A DNA stretch of 64,000 bases from Alnus glutinosa. Taxonomy: Eukaryota > Streptophyta > Magnoliopsida > Fagales > Betulaceae. The DNA is taken from contig NC_084892.1 in assembly GCF_958979055.1 (NCBI RefSeq), forward strand, positions 5,783,501 through 5,847,500, in the 5' to 3' direction. Both the position numbers and the translations under genes were made by a program. The notes below the pieces were generated by a model. It ran no database searches, had not been told where the DNA came from, and saw nothing but the letters and a program-made list of their open reading frames with translations. Shown in pieces: positions 33,700 through 46,488 of this stretch; the first letter of the stretch is position 1, and every line of letters starts with the position of its first letter.

Positions 33700-34135
33700 T
33701 ATTTCACTTAATCTTCATTCTTTGCCTGCTCTTCACTTTTTGGATATTCTTTCCTTTACGTGCAAGGAGAGATTTGGAATAAATGCTGTTTGAAGACCAA
33801 TATTAAAACACCACCACTCTTCCATGCATGCACCAACTGCATAACCAAATCCAAAACCGTGTGTTTTTTGGCTGGATGATCGACAGATATCGATCAATGA
33901 ATTTCCAGTCGCAGATTCGGTTCAAAAATCCCGCTCTAACACTGGAGAAATGGGTGTCATCGTGCGCTTTGGAATGGGTGGAATGGGCAAGATCTGCAGC
34001 ACCACCGCGTGCGCGGTTGTTGTGGGCTTTCTCAGTGTTGATGCCCTCTCTATAATCAATTTTCTGAGGCTTGCCCACCACTACCTAATGGGGGTTTGTT
34101 CGTCTTCTTGTCAAGAGTTTCTGATGATAGAATAT
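33700..34135 (+). pseudogene. fragment of the 335-aa membrane-protein family (copy B)
   Basis: The upstream block CTTAATCTTCATTCTTTGCC, a leader and a short ORF beginning MNFQSQIRFKNPALTLEKW are shared with the copies at 38.3 and 44.9 kb. Near 34040-34080 a frame reads FLSVDALSIINFLRLAHHYL, parallel to VDALSIINLLRPGHHYFM of the intact gene. Frames are inconsistent and the membrane segments are missing. Confidence 0.65.
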
Positions 34136-34547
34136 TAGGTAGATGATTAAATTTATTATTAGTTTAAATTTTGGAATAAATAATGACTTAACATGATACG
34201 ATCATATCAAAGCAAATGTCTGCTTTATGAATCTATGATTTACTTTTCATTTCAATCAAATATTTCACGTACCTATATTTAAATGATTCCTGTAAGGAAT
34301 TACTAATTAATTGTAGAGTCCTAAAGGTTTGAAGGTTACAAAAAAAAAAAAAAAAAAGTGTACATTTTAATTGAATGTAAATTGCATTATGCCAAAAAAA
34401 TTGTTACGAAAATATTGTAATTTAAATGCAATATATATTATCCCTCCATTAATATCCAATATTGTGGATTAATTACAATGATATCCCTATATGCATCAAA
34501 GGAAATATATAATATATAATGGAAAGATCATTAATCCATCATTGAAT

Positions 34548-35699
34548 TCAATTATCACTATCACCATCTAGGAGAAGGAGGCTTTCTACGTAATCCGCTG
34601 TCCAAACATATTTATTGAAAATATGCTTATCATTCTGATCAACAATCCCGCAGAATTTCTTCTCTTTTATGTTATACCAAAAGATTTTATTAGAGTAGTC
34701 GTCCTCCATTAAAACCTTTTCACCGTCCTTTGAAAACATTAGTGATCGGCGGTAGAAGAAAGTTACAGGCACCGTATAAAGCCGACTCCAACTGCTCGCC
34801 AATCCGTACCCCTTCATCATCCAAACTTCAACGCCCTTGCCAACAGTATTTCCAGAAACACAGAGCGATCCTCCCAAAACCTCTAATTCCACATGCAAAT
34901 ATGATTCGAAGGGAAATGTTTGCACTCCGAATTTCTCGGTGGTGAGATCGAATGTGAGAAGGGTACTTATTCCAGGTGCACTATTAACCAACCAATGAAA
35001 AGTACCGTTGGAGAAAACCGGCGGCCCTGAATAAATAAATGACTCCTCCTTGTAAGGCCATTGATATTCTACTCTTCTCCAAGAATGTGATTTCAGACTG
35101 TATACCATAATTTTTTTAGGCTGCATAATTGCATTGGCCCATGAAGGCTCAAGCCCCCAGTTATCAAGTTTCACATTCTTCACAAATGCAGTCTTTAAAA
35201 CCTTGTAATCGTTGTTGACTGGGTCATACCCAAATGCAAAATTGAATAGGCTGTGCTTATCATTGTCTAGATCAGGCTCACTGGGCAATTTCTTGTGTTT
35301 TTTGATTGACGGGTTCCAAATCGCAACTTGGTTGCTTCCACGATATTGATCATATTTGCGGATGCAAACCAAGCTGTTGCAACAGCCTATCACTGAGATC
35401 GAGGTGTGGTAGAGGTTTTTTCGACGCCGGATTAATGGTGGGAAGATCTTCACGGGCTCTCCGAACCGATCCTCGTTAGAAAAGTTTACCGAGTAGTAAT
35501 TTTTTGGCCGATGTGTAGATGTTTCCATAATGAGACTGCGTTCTCTGCTACTGCTACGCTCGAGATTCATGTTGATGAAATATGGGTTGTTGATTAGAGC
35601 GAAGCATGACTTCGAAATGCACTGAAAACGTAGCAGAGACTTGGTGGGTAGTGGAGAAAGTATTTCGGCGATGAGGTCTTGGGGAAGTGTTTTTGACAT
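34548..35699 (-). CDS. F-box protein with F-box-associated (FBA type 1) domain, copy 2
   Basis: The product is a putative SCF ubiquitin-ligase substrate receptor (383 aa). The F-box is at the extreme N-terminus (MSKTLPQDLIAEILSPLPTK, then LLRFQCISKSCFALI). The FBA region has VIGCCNSLVCIRKYD, WNPSIKKHKKLPSEPD, FAFGYDPVNNDYKVLKTAF, MVYSLKSHSWRRVEYQW and GSLCVSGNTVGKGVEVWMM. It is a close paralogue of the gene at 13639, and similarity extends into both flanks. It lacks the 33-bp internal duplication of copy 1. It is intronless and looks intact. Confidence 0.88.
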   Translation of the reverse strand: MSKTLPQDLIAEILSPLPTKSLLRFQCISKSCFALINNPYFINMNLERSSSRERSLIMETSTHRPKNYYSVNFSNEDRFGEPVKIFPPLIRRRKNLYHTSISVIGCCNSLVCIRKYDQYRGSNQVAIWNPSIKKHKKLPSEPDLDNDKHSLFNFAFGYDPVNNDYKVLKTAFVKNVKLDNWGLEPSWANAIMQPKKIMVYSLKSHSWRRVEYQWPYKEESFIYSGPPVFSNGTFHWLVNSAPGISTLLTFDLTTEKFGVQTFPFESYLHVELEVLGGSLCVSGNTVGKGVEVWMMKGYGLASSWSRLYTVPVTFFYRRSLMFSKDGEKVLMEDDYSNKIFWYNIKEKKFCGIVDQNDKHIFNKYVWTADYVESLLLLDGDSDN

Positions 35700-36130
35700 C
35701 TTTCCGTTGAATGTGATGAATTGCGTAAAAAAGCAACGCCTGCCTTTTACGTAGCAGCCAGCACCCAGATGCAGAGGAGATTGATTCTACACTGCAATCC
35801 CTTCCTCTCTGAATATCTCTCTCTCTCTCTCAAACAGAAGAAATTTATTCGATCTTATTTGTTGAATGAATGAATCATGAATGAATACAAAGAGCATCAA
35901 TTCAATGCCATTAATTATATAAGAGACGAAGGTCGGTCTAACATTACTAATCCCACCCGGAAAATGAAACCAAAAAACCAATTAGAAAGACAAAAACAAC
36001 CGGAGTGGGAGTGGGAGAGCAAAACCGATCAGAAGTAGTATTTTGATAGACGAATTCTTCTAATCGAAAAATAAAACAATTAAGTACTAATTAAAAATAA
36101 AGAAAAAACTATAAAAAAAAAAAAAAAGTA
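35700..36130. other. promoter region of F-box gene 2
   Basis: It shares with the upstream region of F-box gene 1 the blocks GAAGGTCGGTCTAACATTA and GAATGAATGAAT and a TATA-like TTATATAATTAATGG (minus strand, about 35910-35922). A CT-rich tract at 35812-35830 lies in the leader. Confidence 0.5.
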
Positions 36131-37160
36131 CCTCTGAATTAACAACCGATTTTAGAATAGTTTCTTAAATTTTCAGGTGCACTAATGTGACTCATCAAAC
36201 TATCAAAGTGGGTCAAAGATACCATTTTTGTCAAAATATTTCTATAATACTTTTATTCTCTTAAAAACTAAAATAAAAAATTAATAAAAAACAATTTTTT
36301 AAAAAAATATTAATATAAAACTAAAAATTTAAAGAAATTAAAAACTTGAATTTTTTTTTTTTTTTTTTTTTTCTCATTAAGATGAAGAAGAAGAGGAGGA
36401 GGAGGAGAAGAAAAGGGATGGCTGCGTGCTACCCCGGGCACCTCTGAGGTGGCTTGTGGGCCACCGAGGTGAGGTGTGGCCTCTGAGCCATTCCAAATGG
36501 TGGATCTGGGGTGGCCTTCGAGCCACCCTAGAGGTGGCTAGGGGTGGTGCGCGCCACCGTTGGCTCATGGGGGCGACTGCGGGTCACCCCAACTTCCACT
36601 GGGTTAACCTTTAGACCACCTCAGATTTACTATTGGGGGTGACTCGCAGCCACACTCAGCTAAGCATTTTATTGATGTTAACGTCGCATAATAATGGAAT
36701 CCGTCAAGTGTTTTGACAAAATTTGACTGGAGTGAGTGATTAGTTTTATAAATGTATATTTTTAATATATTAATTTTTTTTTTTTAGTAAGAGTGACACA
36801 TCTCATCATTTTATTGGTATTCACGTTGACACTAACAGAATCCATCAAATATTTTGATAGAATTTGATTACAATGACTAAATTGTTATTTTTTGCCTACC
36901 TTAAAGACCTTTGAATTATTTTTTATTTCACAGTGAACGATTTATAATTTAGGTCAATCACATGGATTAATTTTGCATTTTTCTTTAAAAAAAAAAAAAG
37001 TTTCGTTTAGTTTTTTTTTTTTAGTTTTTAAGAGAATAGGGGTATTATAGGAATATTTTGACAAAAGTTACATATTTGGCATACTTTGATAGTTTGATGG
37101 GCCACATTAATATACTTGAAAATTCACTGGCTATTAATTCTAAAATTCACTGTTAGTTCG
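36131..37160. mobile_element. long-TIR non-autonomous transposon (MULE-like)
   Basis: The left arm (about 36165-36265: CTAATGTGACTCATCAAACT, TTCTCTTAAAAACT) is the approximate complement of the right arm (about 36995-37115: AGTTTTTAAGAGAATA, AGTTTGATGGGCCACATTA). The core has G-rich tandem GGTGGCT/AGCCACC units (36430-36640). No transposase is seen. Ends are approximate and a target duplication was not resolved. Confidence 0.55.
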
Positions 37161-37165
37161 GGGAG

Positions 37166-37679
<514 letters not shown>

Positions 37680-38065
37680 CCGAACAGAAGGGTTGGCCCA
37701 AAGGCCACCCCTAGGTTCGGGCCAACCCCAGACCCCGCGCGACCGCCCTATGGACCAGGGGTAGTCGCGCGACCACCCCCCAGTGGCCAGGGGTGGCCAT
37801 CAGGCCAGCCCTATATCCATCTAGGGCTGGCCCGAAGCCACCCCAGACCCCGGGGGTGGCCGCGCAAGCCAGGTGTGGCCATCGGGCCAGCCCTAGATGG
37901 ATCTAGGATTGGCCCGAATGCCACCCCCAGACCCCAGGGATGGCCGCACGACCGCCCCATGGACCAGGGGTGGCCTTCGGGCATACCCTAGATCCATCTA
38001 AGGGTGGCCCGAAAGCCACCCCCAAACCACGGGGGTGGCCGCGCGGCCTGGCGGCGGCGGCTTTT
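37680..38065. repeat. GC-rich tandem/palindromic repeat
   Basis: About three imperfect units of roughly 120 bp carry AGGGGTGGCC, GGGCCAGCCCTA, ATCCATCTAGG and GGCCCGAA-GCCACCCC. The units contain complementary GGGGTGGC/GCCACCCC blocks, so the strand can fold. The core resembles that of the long-TIR element at 36.4 kb. Confidence 0.7.
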
Positions 38066-38309
38066 CGGCCTGGGGTTGTGGATTTGGGGCGGTGATGGTG
38101 CTCTTTCGGTTGGGGCCTTGGGGGAGTATTTCTTCAGGCTAGATCATGATTTTCTTAGGCAGCAGGATTTCATTTTTTGAGTTTTAGCTGACTTGTCAAT
38201 TTCTTATTAGTTGGCAAAAATCCCTTCCTTTCTGTCACAACCGAACAAAAGTTATTCTCTATATGTATATATTCTTTTCTTTTCTTTTCTTTTACTTTTA
38301 AGTTTTTGT

Positions 38310-38790
38310 TCTTTCTTTCTTTTACTTAATCTTCATTCTTTGCCTACCCCTCACTTTTTGGATATTCTATTATTCTTTCCTTTACATGCAAGGAGAGATT
38401 TGGAATAAATGCTCTCTGAAGACCGATATTAAAACCGTGTGTCTGGATGATCGGCAGATCGATATTAATGCCAATACAAGCCTTCTTCATCACTCGATGA
38501 ATTTCCAGTCGCAGATTCGGTTCAAAAATCCCGCTCTAACACTCGAGAAATGGGCGTCCTCGTGCGCTTTGGAATGGGTGGAATGGGCAAGATGTGCAGC
38601 ACCACCGCCCCTCCCTTATAGCGGAGCTGCCGGTGCTGCCCCATGGCCAGTGATGGCACCTTATGACCGTAAAGAAAAAGTTTCCTAAAGGTGTGTTGGT
38701 GTTGTGGGCTTTTTCAGTGTTGATGCCCTCTCTATAATCAATTTACTCAGGCTCGCCCACCACTACCCAACGAGGCTTTGTTCGTCTTGT
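38310..38790 (+). pseudogene. fragment of the 335-aa membrane-protein family (copy C)
   Basis: It is collinear with copy B: leader, MNFQSQIRFKNPALTLEKW-type start (about 38497), a block encoding VMAPYDR (intact gene: AMAPYDHD), then nucleotides 38718-38767 nearly identical to the VDALSIINLLRPGHHY codons of the intact gene. Frameshifts separate these blocks. Confidence 0.65.
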
Positions 38791-38822
38791 CAAGAGTTTT
38801 AATGAGGGTGATTTAACATGAT

Positions 38823-39803
38823 ATGATGAAAATCCCACGCTCAATTATTCTTTTTTTATGGCATGCTACTAATGAAATTCTTCCTACCAAGAGCAATTTA
38901 TTTAAAAGGAAGCTAGTTTCTGACTCGTTGTGTCCCATGTGTGGTACTGAAACTAAGACTAGTGGCCATATTTTGTGGTCATGCGATGCTGCTCGGGTGG
39001 TGTGGGGAATTTGTGGAGGATCCATCCAGAAGAGCTCTATAGTAGCTTCGGATTTCCTTGCCATTTTTGGTTACCTCTGTGATAGATTGGATGATGGGGA
39101 GTTGGAACTGTTTGCTGTGAATGCCCATAAGATCTAGCTTCGCCGGAACAGTTTGGTTTTTGGAGGCTTGGTTCAGTCCCCTTCCTGTTTGTTGAAAGGC
39201 GTAACATAGGAGTTAAATGAGTTTCGTAAAACTCTCGTTGATACGGTGAACCAATCCAATAATGGCCATTTTTCTCCCACTCAGTGGACAAGACCAGCTA
39301 AAGGTAATGTTAAGATAAATTGGGATGCGGCTTTGGACTATCAGAACGGGCTTATAGGAGTGGGGATTATCGCTAGGGATTCAATGGGCAGGGTGGTGGC
39401 GGCTATGTGCTCAACTTTGCCTTATATTAAAGATCCAACCGTGGCTGAAGCCATTGGGGCTAAGACGGCTATAGAATTTGGGAGAGAGAGGGGTTTCCCC
39501 TCAATTGAATTGGAGGGAGATGCTCTTGAGATTGTTTTGGCTCTGAGGAGTTTGGAGGAGTGTTGTGGCGCTTATAGGAATGTCATTACGGAGACACAAT
39601 TATTGTTAGAAACTTATCCTTGTTGGAGGGTCGGGCATGTGGGTCGTCATGGTAATAGGGTTGCTCACCTGTTGGCCAAGTTTGTTGTTTCCCACCAAAG
39701 TCATCATGTTTGGGTTAGGGTGTGTCCTGATGTTATTAAGGATGTTGTAAGGGCTGAACAAGTTTCTTAATGGAAAATTACATTTTCCTTTCAAAAAAAA
39801 AAA
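38823..39803 (+). mobile_element. 5'-truncated LINE (zf-RVT and RNase H), with poly-A tail
   Basis: The frame starting at 38823 has the reverse-transcriptase-associated zinc-binding motif (CPMCGTETKTSGHILWSC). In-frame TAG stops fall at 39135 and 39207. From 39246 it continues with an RNase H (RVT_3 type) domain: KINWDAALDYQ, AEAIGAKTAIEFG, ELEGDALEIV and RVGHVGRHGNRVAHLLAKF. It ends in an A-run at 39793. The paralogous sequence near 34190-34225 lacks the LINE. It is inactive. Confidence 0.85.
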
Positions 39804-40045
39804 AATATATCAGAGCAAATCTCTGTTTAATTTATGAATCTGTGATTTACTTTTCATTTCAAAAAAATATTTCACGTTAGAGTTTTAATTATTACAAGGG
39901 GACTTTGAGTCCAAATATAAAAACTATTAAAAAGTATTAAAATATTAATTAAATAATTAAATTTACAATTTTCTATCAAATTAAATCATCCTTTATAATT
40001 GATCTCTCTAAGTAGGAAAAATGTTACTTGCACTACAAGCTCATA
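39804..40045. other. paralogous flank and AT-rich spacer
   Basis: CAGAGCAAATCTCTGTTTAA and the sequence after it resumes the segment paralogous to 34210-34275. No gene is seen. Confidence 0.5.
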
Positions 40046-40315
40046 ACATGGCACAACAACCCCTCACATGAGGGTGAGCCCCACGAGAAATGATCCCTAC
40101 ACTCATTTCTCACAACAGCCCCACAACAAGCTGACGTGACTGGTAATATTTTATTATTATTTTTTTTGTTTTCTTTTTGTAAAAAAATAATAAAATATTA
40201 CCAGCCACATCAACTTGTTGTGGGATTGTTGTGAGAAATGAGTGTAGGGATCATTTATCGAACCCCACACACTGGGCCTCACCCTCATGTGAGGAGTTGT
40301 ACCCATGTTGCATTT
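40046..40315. mobile_element. outer MITE with CCTCACATGAGGGTGAG arms, split by a MULE-like MITE
   Basis: The left arm, CCCCTCACATGAGGGTGAGC (40060-40079), and the right arm, CTCACCCTCATGTGAGGAG (about 40279-40297), are complementary. The inner element at 40085-40259 separates them. Ends are approximate. Confidence 0.6.
40085..40259. mobile_element. MULE-like MITE family A, copy 2 (nested)
   Basis: It starts GAGAAATGATCCCTACACTC and ends GGATCATTTATC, 175 bp, with inverted arms. The flanks GAGCCCCAC (40076-40084) and GAACCCCAC (40260-40268) are a 9-bp target duplication with one mismatch. Confidence 0.85.
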
Positions 40316-40339
40316 GAAGAAATGGAAGCCGCGAATTTA

Positions 40340-40341
<2 letters not shown>

Positions 40342-40386
<45 letters not shown>
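40342..40386. repeat. (AT)n microsatellite
   Basis: A TA dinucleotide run of about 45 bp. Confidence 0.9.
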
Positions 40387-40388
<2 letters not shown>

Positions 40389-40907
40389 ATAGTTTGTAAT
40401 GGAAATTGAACAAAAGATACGAAATTGTATTGATGTAAAGATTAGCTTCCAAGATCGAGAGAAAGGAAATATACAATTTGAGTGTTTGGGCAACCTAATT
40501 CGAACTTCCCAACACTTACAGCACGGTCCACTAGACCCAGCGTACATTAATTTATCCCATACAAATAAGACTTAAAACGCATAATACCAAACATAAAACG
40601 CAACTCTAAACAAATCACACTCATAAACCCATCTGACGGCCAACACCAGCGTCCAGCGGTCTCGCCTAACCAATAAAGCCATCAGCCAACTGTCCGGCAT
40701 TAATGATTCAACTTTCCACAATTCATCTCAGCCATACACTCCTCGCAATCTTGACCGTTCAATACTAAGAACCCTAAAAGGAACTAGTCTTCCTGCGCCG
40801 TCGTTTCAGTTACTCTTCCTACGTCTTCCGCCGCAGCTCACCACAGCTCCTCCAGGCTCCATCGCCAGATTCACGGCACGGAGTGTGGGTCATTAGAGAC
40901 GATGATT

Positions 40908-41219
40908 CTATGCAGGTTGGGCGAGACAATTTGTGTCAAAACCGAACCCTAACTGGATCGGATCACCTAATTCGCAAGCGAAGAGACTAGAAAAAGACTC
41001 TCCGGTGGTGTGAACCACTGATCTGTGACAGCGGCGCTTCTTGCGGACGAAGGGAGTCGGAGGGGGGGACGGAGACGAGAAACTCGGCTGCTCCGATACC
41101 TTCTTGGCGTTCGGATTCAGAGAGAGCGTAGCGAGATCGTCGCGCAAGGAGCGCTTCCTTCCCACTTTCACGGCCGGAGTTCGCTCTCCGATATCCCTCG
41201 CCGTCTTGGCCTCTTCCAT
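40908..41219 (-). CDS. hypothetical small basic protein (103 aa)
   Basis: The sequence is MEEAKTARDIGERTPAVKVG, then KRSLRDDLATLSLNPNAKK, a Ser/Pro-rich linker and a basic cluster FVRKKRRCHRSVV that could be a nuclear localisation signal. I do not recognise a family. The surrounding 1 kb is clearly more GC-rich than its neighbours and not repeat-like, which favours a real gene or first exon. No downstream intron boundary could be fixed. It could also be a 5' exon of a longer gene running towards 40500. Confidence 0.4.
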   Translation of the reverse strand: MEEAKTARDIGERTPAVKVGRKRSLRDDLATLSLNPNAKKVSEQPSFSSPSPPPTPFVRKKRRCHRSVVHTTGESFSSLFACELGDPIQLGFGFDTNCLAQPA

Positions 41220-43900
41220 TGGAAAGCAGGCCAGAGAGTTCTAACGGTCTTTCTGAAATCCCTCAATCTTAAACAAGGGAGCGAGAAACCCAACGGTCGA
41301 ATTTTTCACGCTCCGTTGTGAAGTAACAGAGTGCAGTAGATGTTCGATTTATAGTGCGTTGATTTTTCTAATGGGCCGCGAGTCCATGGGCCTCTGACCC
41401 AGTAAAGGCGGGTTATTCGACGTAAGGGTCTTGGAGCGTCGACCCATCTGGATTTATAAGACGTGTTTTCAAACGTTGTTTTTTAGTGGGCCGCTTGACT
41501 AGTTAAACTCCCAACGGACCCTTAGTTCGTTGACTCTCTCTCTCTCTCTCTCTAGGATTGATGGTTTTTAAAATCTTTTTTAATTTAATAGATCAAAATT
41601 ATTTTAATTTAATTGATTAAAAGATAATTAAATTATTTGAATTTGATTAAAAACCAATTAATTCAACTTCTTCATTAACAAAAAAAAAAACAACACTTTA
41701 CTCACACCTATATATCTACCTAATTTATTCCTTTAGTTTAGTCAATATAGGATAAACTCAATCCCTTTCTCCCACAAACTTCCACAATCCTACAATCTCT
41801 AAGTCTAGTAGATTACAAGGTTATTGGTTTCATGCAATATGGATTCTGATTAAACTATAATAATTATTCTCCATTGTTTTTATTGTTTGATTTTCTTCTC
41901 CTTTCTTCAAGTAAGGAAAAGCATATCAGCCCCACAAGAGAGGGAATGAGTGATCTCAAAGTGCTAGTGAGAACTACAATTCCTTTCAGCCAGAAATTCG
42001 GCTTCATTACAAGCTCATGAATCAAACTCTAGAATCTTTTCCCTCTATATGCTTTAAAACAATAATTTCTTTTTTCCCATCTTGATAGATCTTTTCCCTT
42101 ATAATAATCTTTTCAAAGAATCCTTCTGTTTATGCTGTATACATAACTTAGTTGCTATAAAAATTAATAGCAGATTTTTTTTTTTCTTCAGACAATGAGA
42201 TCTTTCTTTTGATAAGTGATAATGAGGAATTTTCATCAAACATCATAAAACATAAAGTGGATATGGTAAGTCACAACCAATAAAATGCTTCAGTTGCTAT
42301 GCTTACATTTCCAAACTAGGTCTTAGCTAAAGATTAAAATCCCTAATAGGAAGTCAGGTTTAAGCTTAATGCCAAAACTATGGTTCAACTGCAAACTCCA
42401 TATTCTGACTTACTGTAAGGACCTCAGAAAGCTGAAATTAAAGGATCAGCTTTCCTCTATGTCGTATGCAAATCACATTCCTCATGCTAAATTCAGAGAG
42501 AGAGAGAGAGAAGGTGGGGGGAAGGTTTCAATGCATGCCCCTAGTTAGTGGAGAAGCAGGGGAATCAACATACTGTTAATTCCCACTGTGCACCTAGAAA
42601 TTAATGCACAAAAATCTGCGTAAATGGAAATTGTTAAAATCACTACCATCCACTTCTAATTTGACATGGGCCATGGCAATCAAATAACAAATTACAAGAC
42701 ATTGACATGCAAACCCTATTAATCAATGCTGCTATTGCCAACTTGCTTTTGTGCCTCATGTTCAAAATTAGTATAAGTACTTTTATCCCTCAAACTATTA
42801 CAGCAAGAAAGATCTTGTTAATATGAAATGACCAATTATCCCTCTTGTTGAAACAACTGGCTCATATTCTATCTCAAGTATTGAAATAAGCGAAATGGAG
42901 TGAAACATCCGTACAATTAGAGTTTTCTTATAAGTATGTTGTATTGTAACCTTAAATCATATAGGAGAATATAGCCGCACTCATGTGGACGTAGGCACAT
43001 TGCCGAATCACGTAAATTTGTGTATCAATTTTCTCTTACTCTTTTTCTTTTCGATTCCGTATTATTCATCATTGTTGTGCACAGTAACAACACCTCTCTT
43101 GCAGATCAATCCACCACACAAAATAGCTGCCTCCAATGCCAGCCCAACAACAATCAACAACCACCATTGTTTTTTATTGGTAAACAGAGAAAAAAGTAAA
43201 AGTATTAAGAAACATTTCAATACACAAAACACTTAAAAAATATTTAAAACTACTTTTACTTTTGCGTCGCATACATTATAACTAAAAAGCAAAAAACACA
43301 TTGTAAAAAGAGTTGCCAAAATAACCTAAGGATATGAGCATTCTTGTCAACTAATCTTGGTAAGTAAGAACCCTTTTTTCTTTTTTTTCCTAATTAGAAC
43401 CCTTTGTGTTATAAATGTGAATAGCAGCAAGAATATAGGCGTTTCTTCCCAGAGTTTATTCTTTGGTTCCGTTTCCATCTTTTATATATATATATATATA
43501 TATTAACAAAAAAAAAAAAAAAAAAAAAAAAGTAGTACTACCCTCAATGGGGTGCAGCCACCCCTCTAATCCACTTAGGGGACCATTCTAATTTTCGACA
43601 AAAGTGAAAAATTCAAATTGAAAAAAATTAGAAATTAAAAAAATACAGTAGGTTAGCAAACATAAAATGAAATAGGATCTTCTCCATTTCATTTAATGAA
43701 ATGAATACTATCCATTTCAAATGAAATGTCAAGATTTAAAATTAATGTATTTAATAGTGTATATGAAGTTGACACGTCTTTTAAAAATTTAAATAATCTA
43801 AAATCATGTATACCATTAGATGCATCAATTTTAAATCATAATCATAAATAAGCAAAATTTTAAAAGAGGGAAAAATAAAATGGGTTGTGAAGTAGTAGAG
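41220..43900. other. long intergenic region
   Basis: CT/GA runs occur at 41536-41556 and 42495-42512, an AT run at 43483-43502 and an A-run at 43508-43531. No coding sequence, RNA gene or transposon terminus is recognised. Confidence 0.5.
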
Positions 43901-44159
43901 TCAAAAAGATAGACTTGTATTGGCGTCCTGCATTTGCAAATCTTCCTTATAGGTGAGTTTGGAATAAATTAATGATCAAGTTGTCATAATTGTAGACAAG
44001 CTCAGCACAGCATATCTTTTCTTTCTTTCTTTCTTTCTTTTTTGAAAAAAAAAAAAAAAAAAACCTAATTCGGCTCTACAAAGTGACTTGATTAGTTTCA
44101 TGCCTTTACCCAAGTTCGTTTCCATTCATCTCTAGCTTTTTCTTTTCTTTTCTTTTTCT
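43901..44159. other. paralogous flank of the gene-fragment block
   Basis: GTGAGTTTGGAATAAATTAA and GTCATAATTGTAGACAAGCT near 43951-44003 parallel 32730-32790. A (CTTT)n tract follows. This shows the block at 44.9 kb is a copy of the one at 32.7-34.1 kb. Confidence 0.5.
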
Positions 44160-44640
44160 TTTTCTCTTTTTTTGACACAGAATAGGCATTCTTCATTAAT
44201 AATTCAGGAGGAGACAAATGATCCAAGAAAATGATCTATGAACCAACAAAGTCCCCAAGTACAAAACCATGTATACTGCTAGGCATAGTCTCCAGCCACT
44301 CTTTGTCTATACACTGAGAGGAGGCCTCCTTGGCAAGCTCATGTGCAACTGAGTTGAAATTCCTAGAGACATGGAGGAAACATGCTGATCTTAGATAATT
44401 CATCTCATGTTTTATACTCTCAACAAAGTGACTCGTGCGAGAGAGGAATGGTGAGGCTGCGTTTATTTCTTGAATGACTTTCAGTGCATCACCCTCAAAA
44501 ATGGCATAAAAAAAAAAACCTATTTCTTTGCAAAAAATAACAGCCTTAAGAGCTGCCCTTATCTCCACCACGTGAGGCTTAACTAGTCCCTGTAAATGCA
44601 AACATTTTGCCCCCAAGAAAGCACCTGCACTGTCACGGGC
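44160..44640 (-). pseudogene. LINE-derived RNase H fragment
   Basis: The minus-strand ORF (44616-44236, 126 aa) has VEIRAALKAVIFCKEIG, FEGDALKVIQEINAA and FLHVSRNFNSVAHELAKEA. These are the Glu, Asp and terminal motifs of the plant LINE RNase H (RVT_3) domain. The first Asp segment is missing, so it is 5'-truncated. It interrupts the block paralogous to 32.7-34.1 kb. Confidence 0.75.
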
Positions 44641-45370
44641 AATGTTTTATCTCTTGCTTTTCATTCTTCTTTCTTTGCCTACTCTTTACATTTCTTCATA
44701 TTTTGACCTTTTAGACATTGAAAGCATTTTTGCTGCGCAACCAACAAACTTCCTTACTGTTTATCTCTTTTGCAAGCTCTCTGTTTTGACTAGACACATG
44801 GGACTCATCCCATGTGTCTACACTCCTGCACAACATGTGCACAACTGTTGAGCATAAATCATTTCCCCCATTTTAACCTCAGCAGTGGGGTCACCAAGTT
44901 ATCAATTGGAATCAGATATCTTTGGGTCAATCTTTTGTGCTTTGCTTTACCTGCAAGTGGAGATTTGGAATAAATTCTCTTTGAAGACCAATATAAAACA
45001 CCATCACTACTCTCCCACTAACCATATGCAAACCACGTTCTAGAGTAACACCCTTTTCCTTCTTCTCCACCCTCCTGATACCAAATCCAGCCTTCTTCAT
45101 CGGACAATGAATTTCCAATTGCAGCCTCGACCCAAAGAGCCAGCTCTGACACCGTAGAAATGGGCGTTATCGTTTACTTTGGAATGGAGGGAATCGGCAA
45201 TATTGGCAGCACCATCTCCCCTGCCTTATGAGGGAGTTGATAGTACTGCCCATCTCTGGTGATGGCACCTTCTGACCATAAAGCTTAGACTTCTTGTGGG
45301 TGCCTCCTCAGTGCCAATGCCCTCTCTATAATCAATCTATTTAGGCTTGGCATTGCACTTGAGAGTTACT
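44641..45370 (+). pseudogene. fragment of the 335-aa membrane-protein family (copy D)
   Basis: It shares with copies B and C the leader GAGATTTGGAATAAAT, ATGAATTTCCAATTGCAG at 45106, the GATGGCACCTT block (about 45257) and CAATGCCCTCTCTATAATCA (about 45314). It is more diverged and has no usable frame. Confidence 0.6.
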
Positions 45371-45695
45371 GGAATACTGGATGTTGCTTTTTTGCTATGT
45401 CATTCTTTATTAATTAAATTATTTTAATTTAAGCTCACATTAGAATTTAATAATTCTTTTGTAAATTTTAAATTGTCCGATTCACAAAATTCACTGCTGG
45501 AATTTTGAGGAGGCTCTGTATTATGGATTTCCTTAACACGAACCTAAAATATTCAGTTGAAGAATGAACTGAAACAGGAAATCGAGGGAATTGTTAATTG
45601 CAAAGGATCATTACATGTTTCAACGACACCAAAAAATAATTGGTTCATTAATCAGAGGAAGAACTGGCACAGCAATCCTTCAACTGGTACACAAT

Positions 45696-46316
<621 letters not shown>

Positions 46317-46488
46317 TTAATTTTTAGGATTATTGCCCAATAAGCTTTCCAGCTTTCCAAGGAATAGCATCGCGTGTCCCTTTCTTTTTTTCAAAAAAAA
46401 AAAAAGGGGAAAAAAAAACTACATATAGTTTGTAACTCTTCATACTACTACTTAATTAATGCATTTTCAAAATTGTCAATTGTGTTAA

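Noticed and set aside
42985..43236. 83-codon plus-strand ORF
   Set aside because: No domain, no homologous copy in the window, and AT-rich sequence where ORFs of this size arise by chance.
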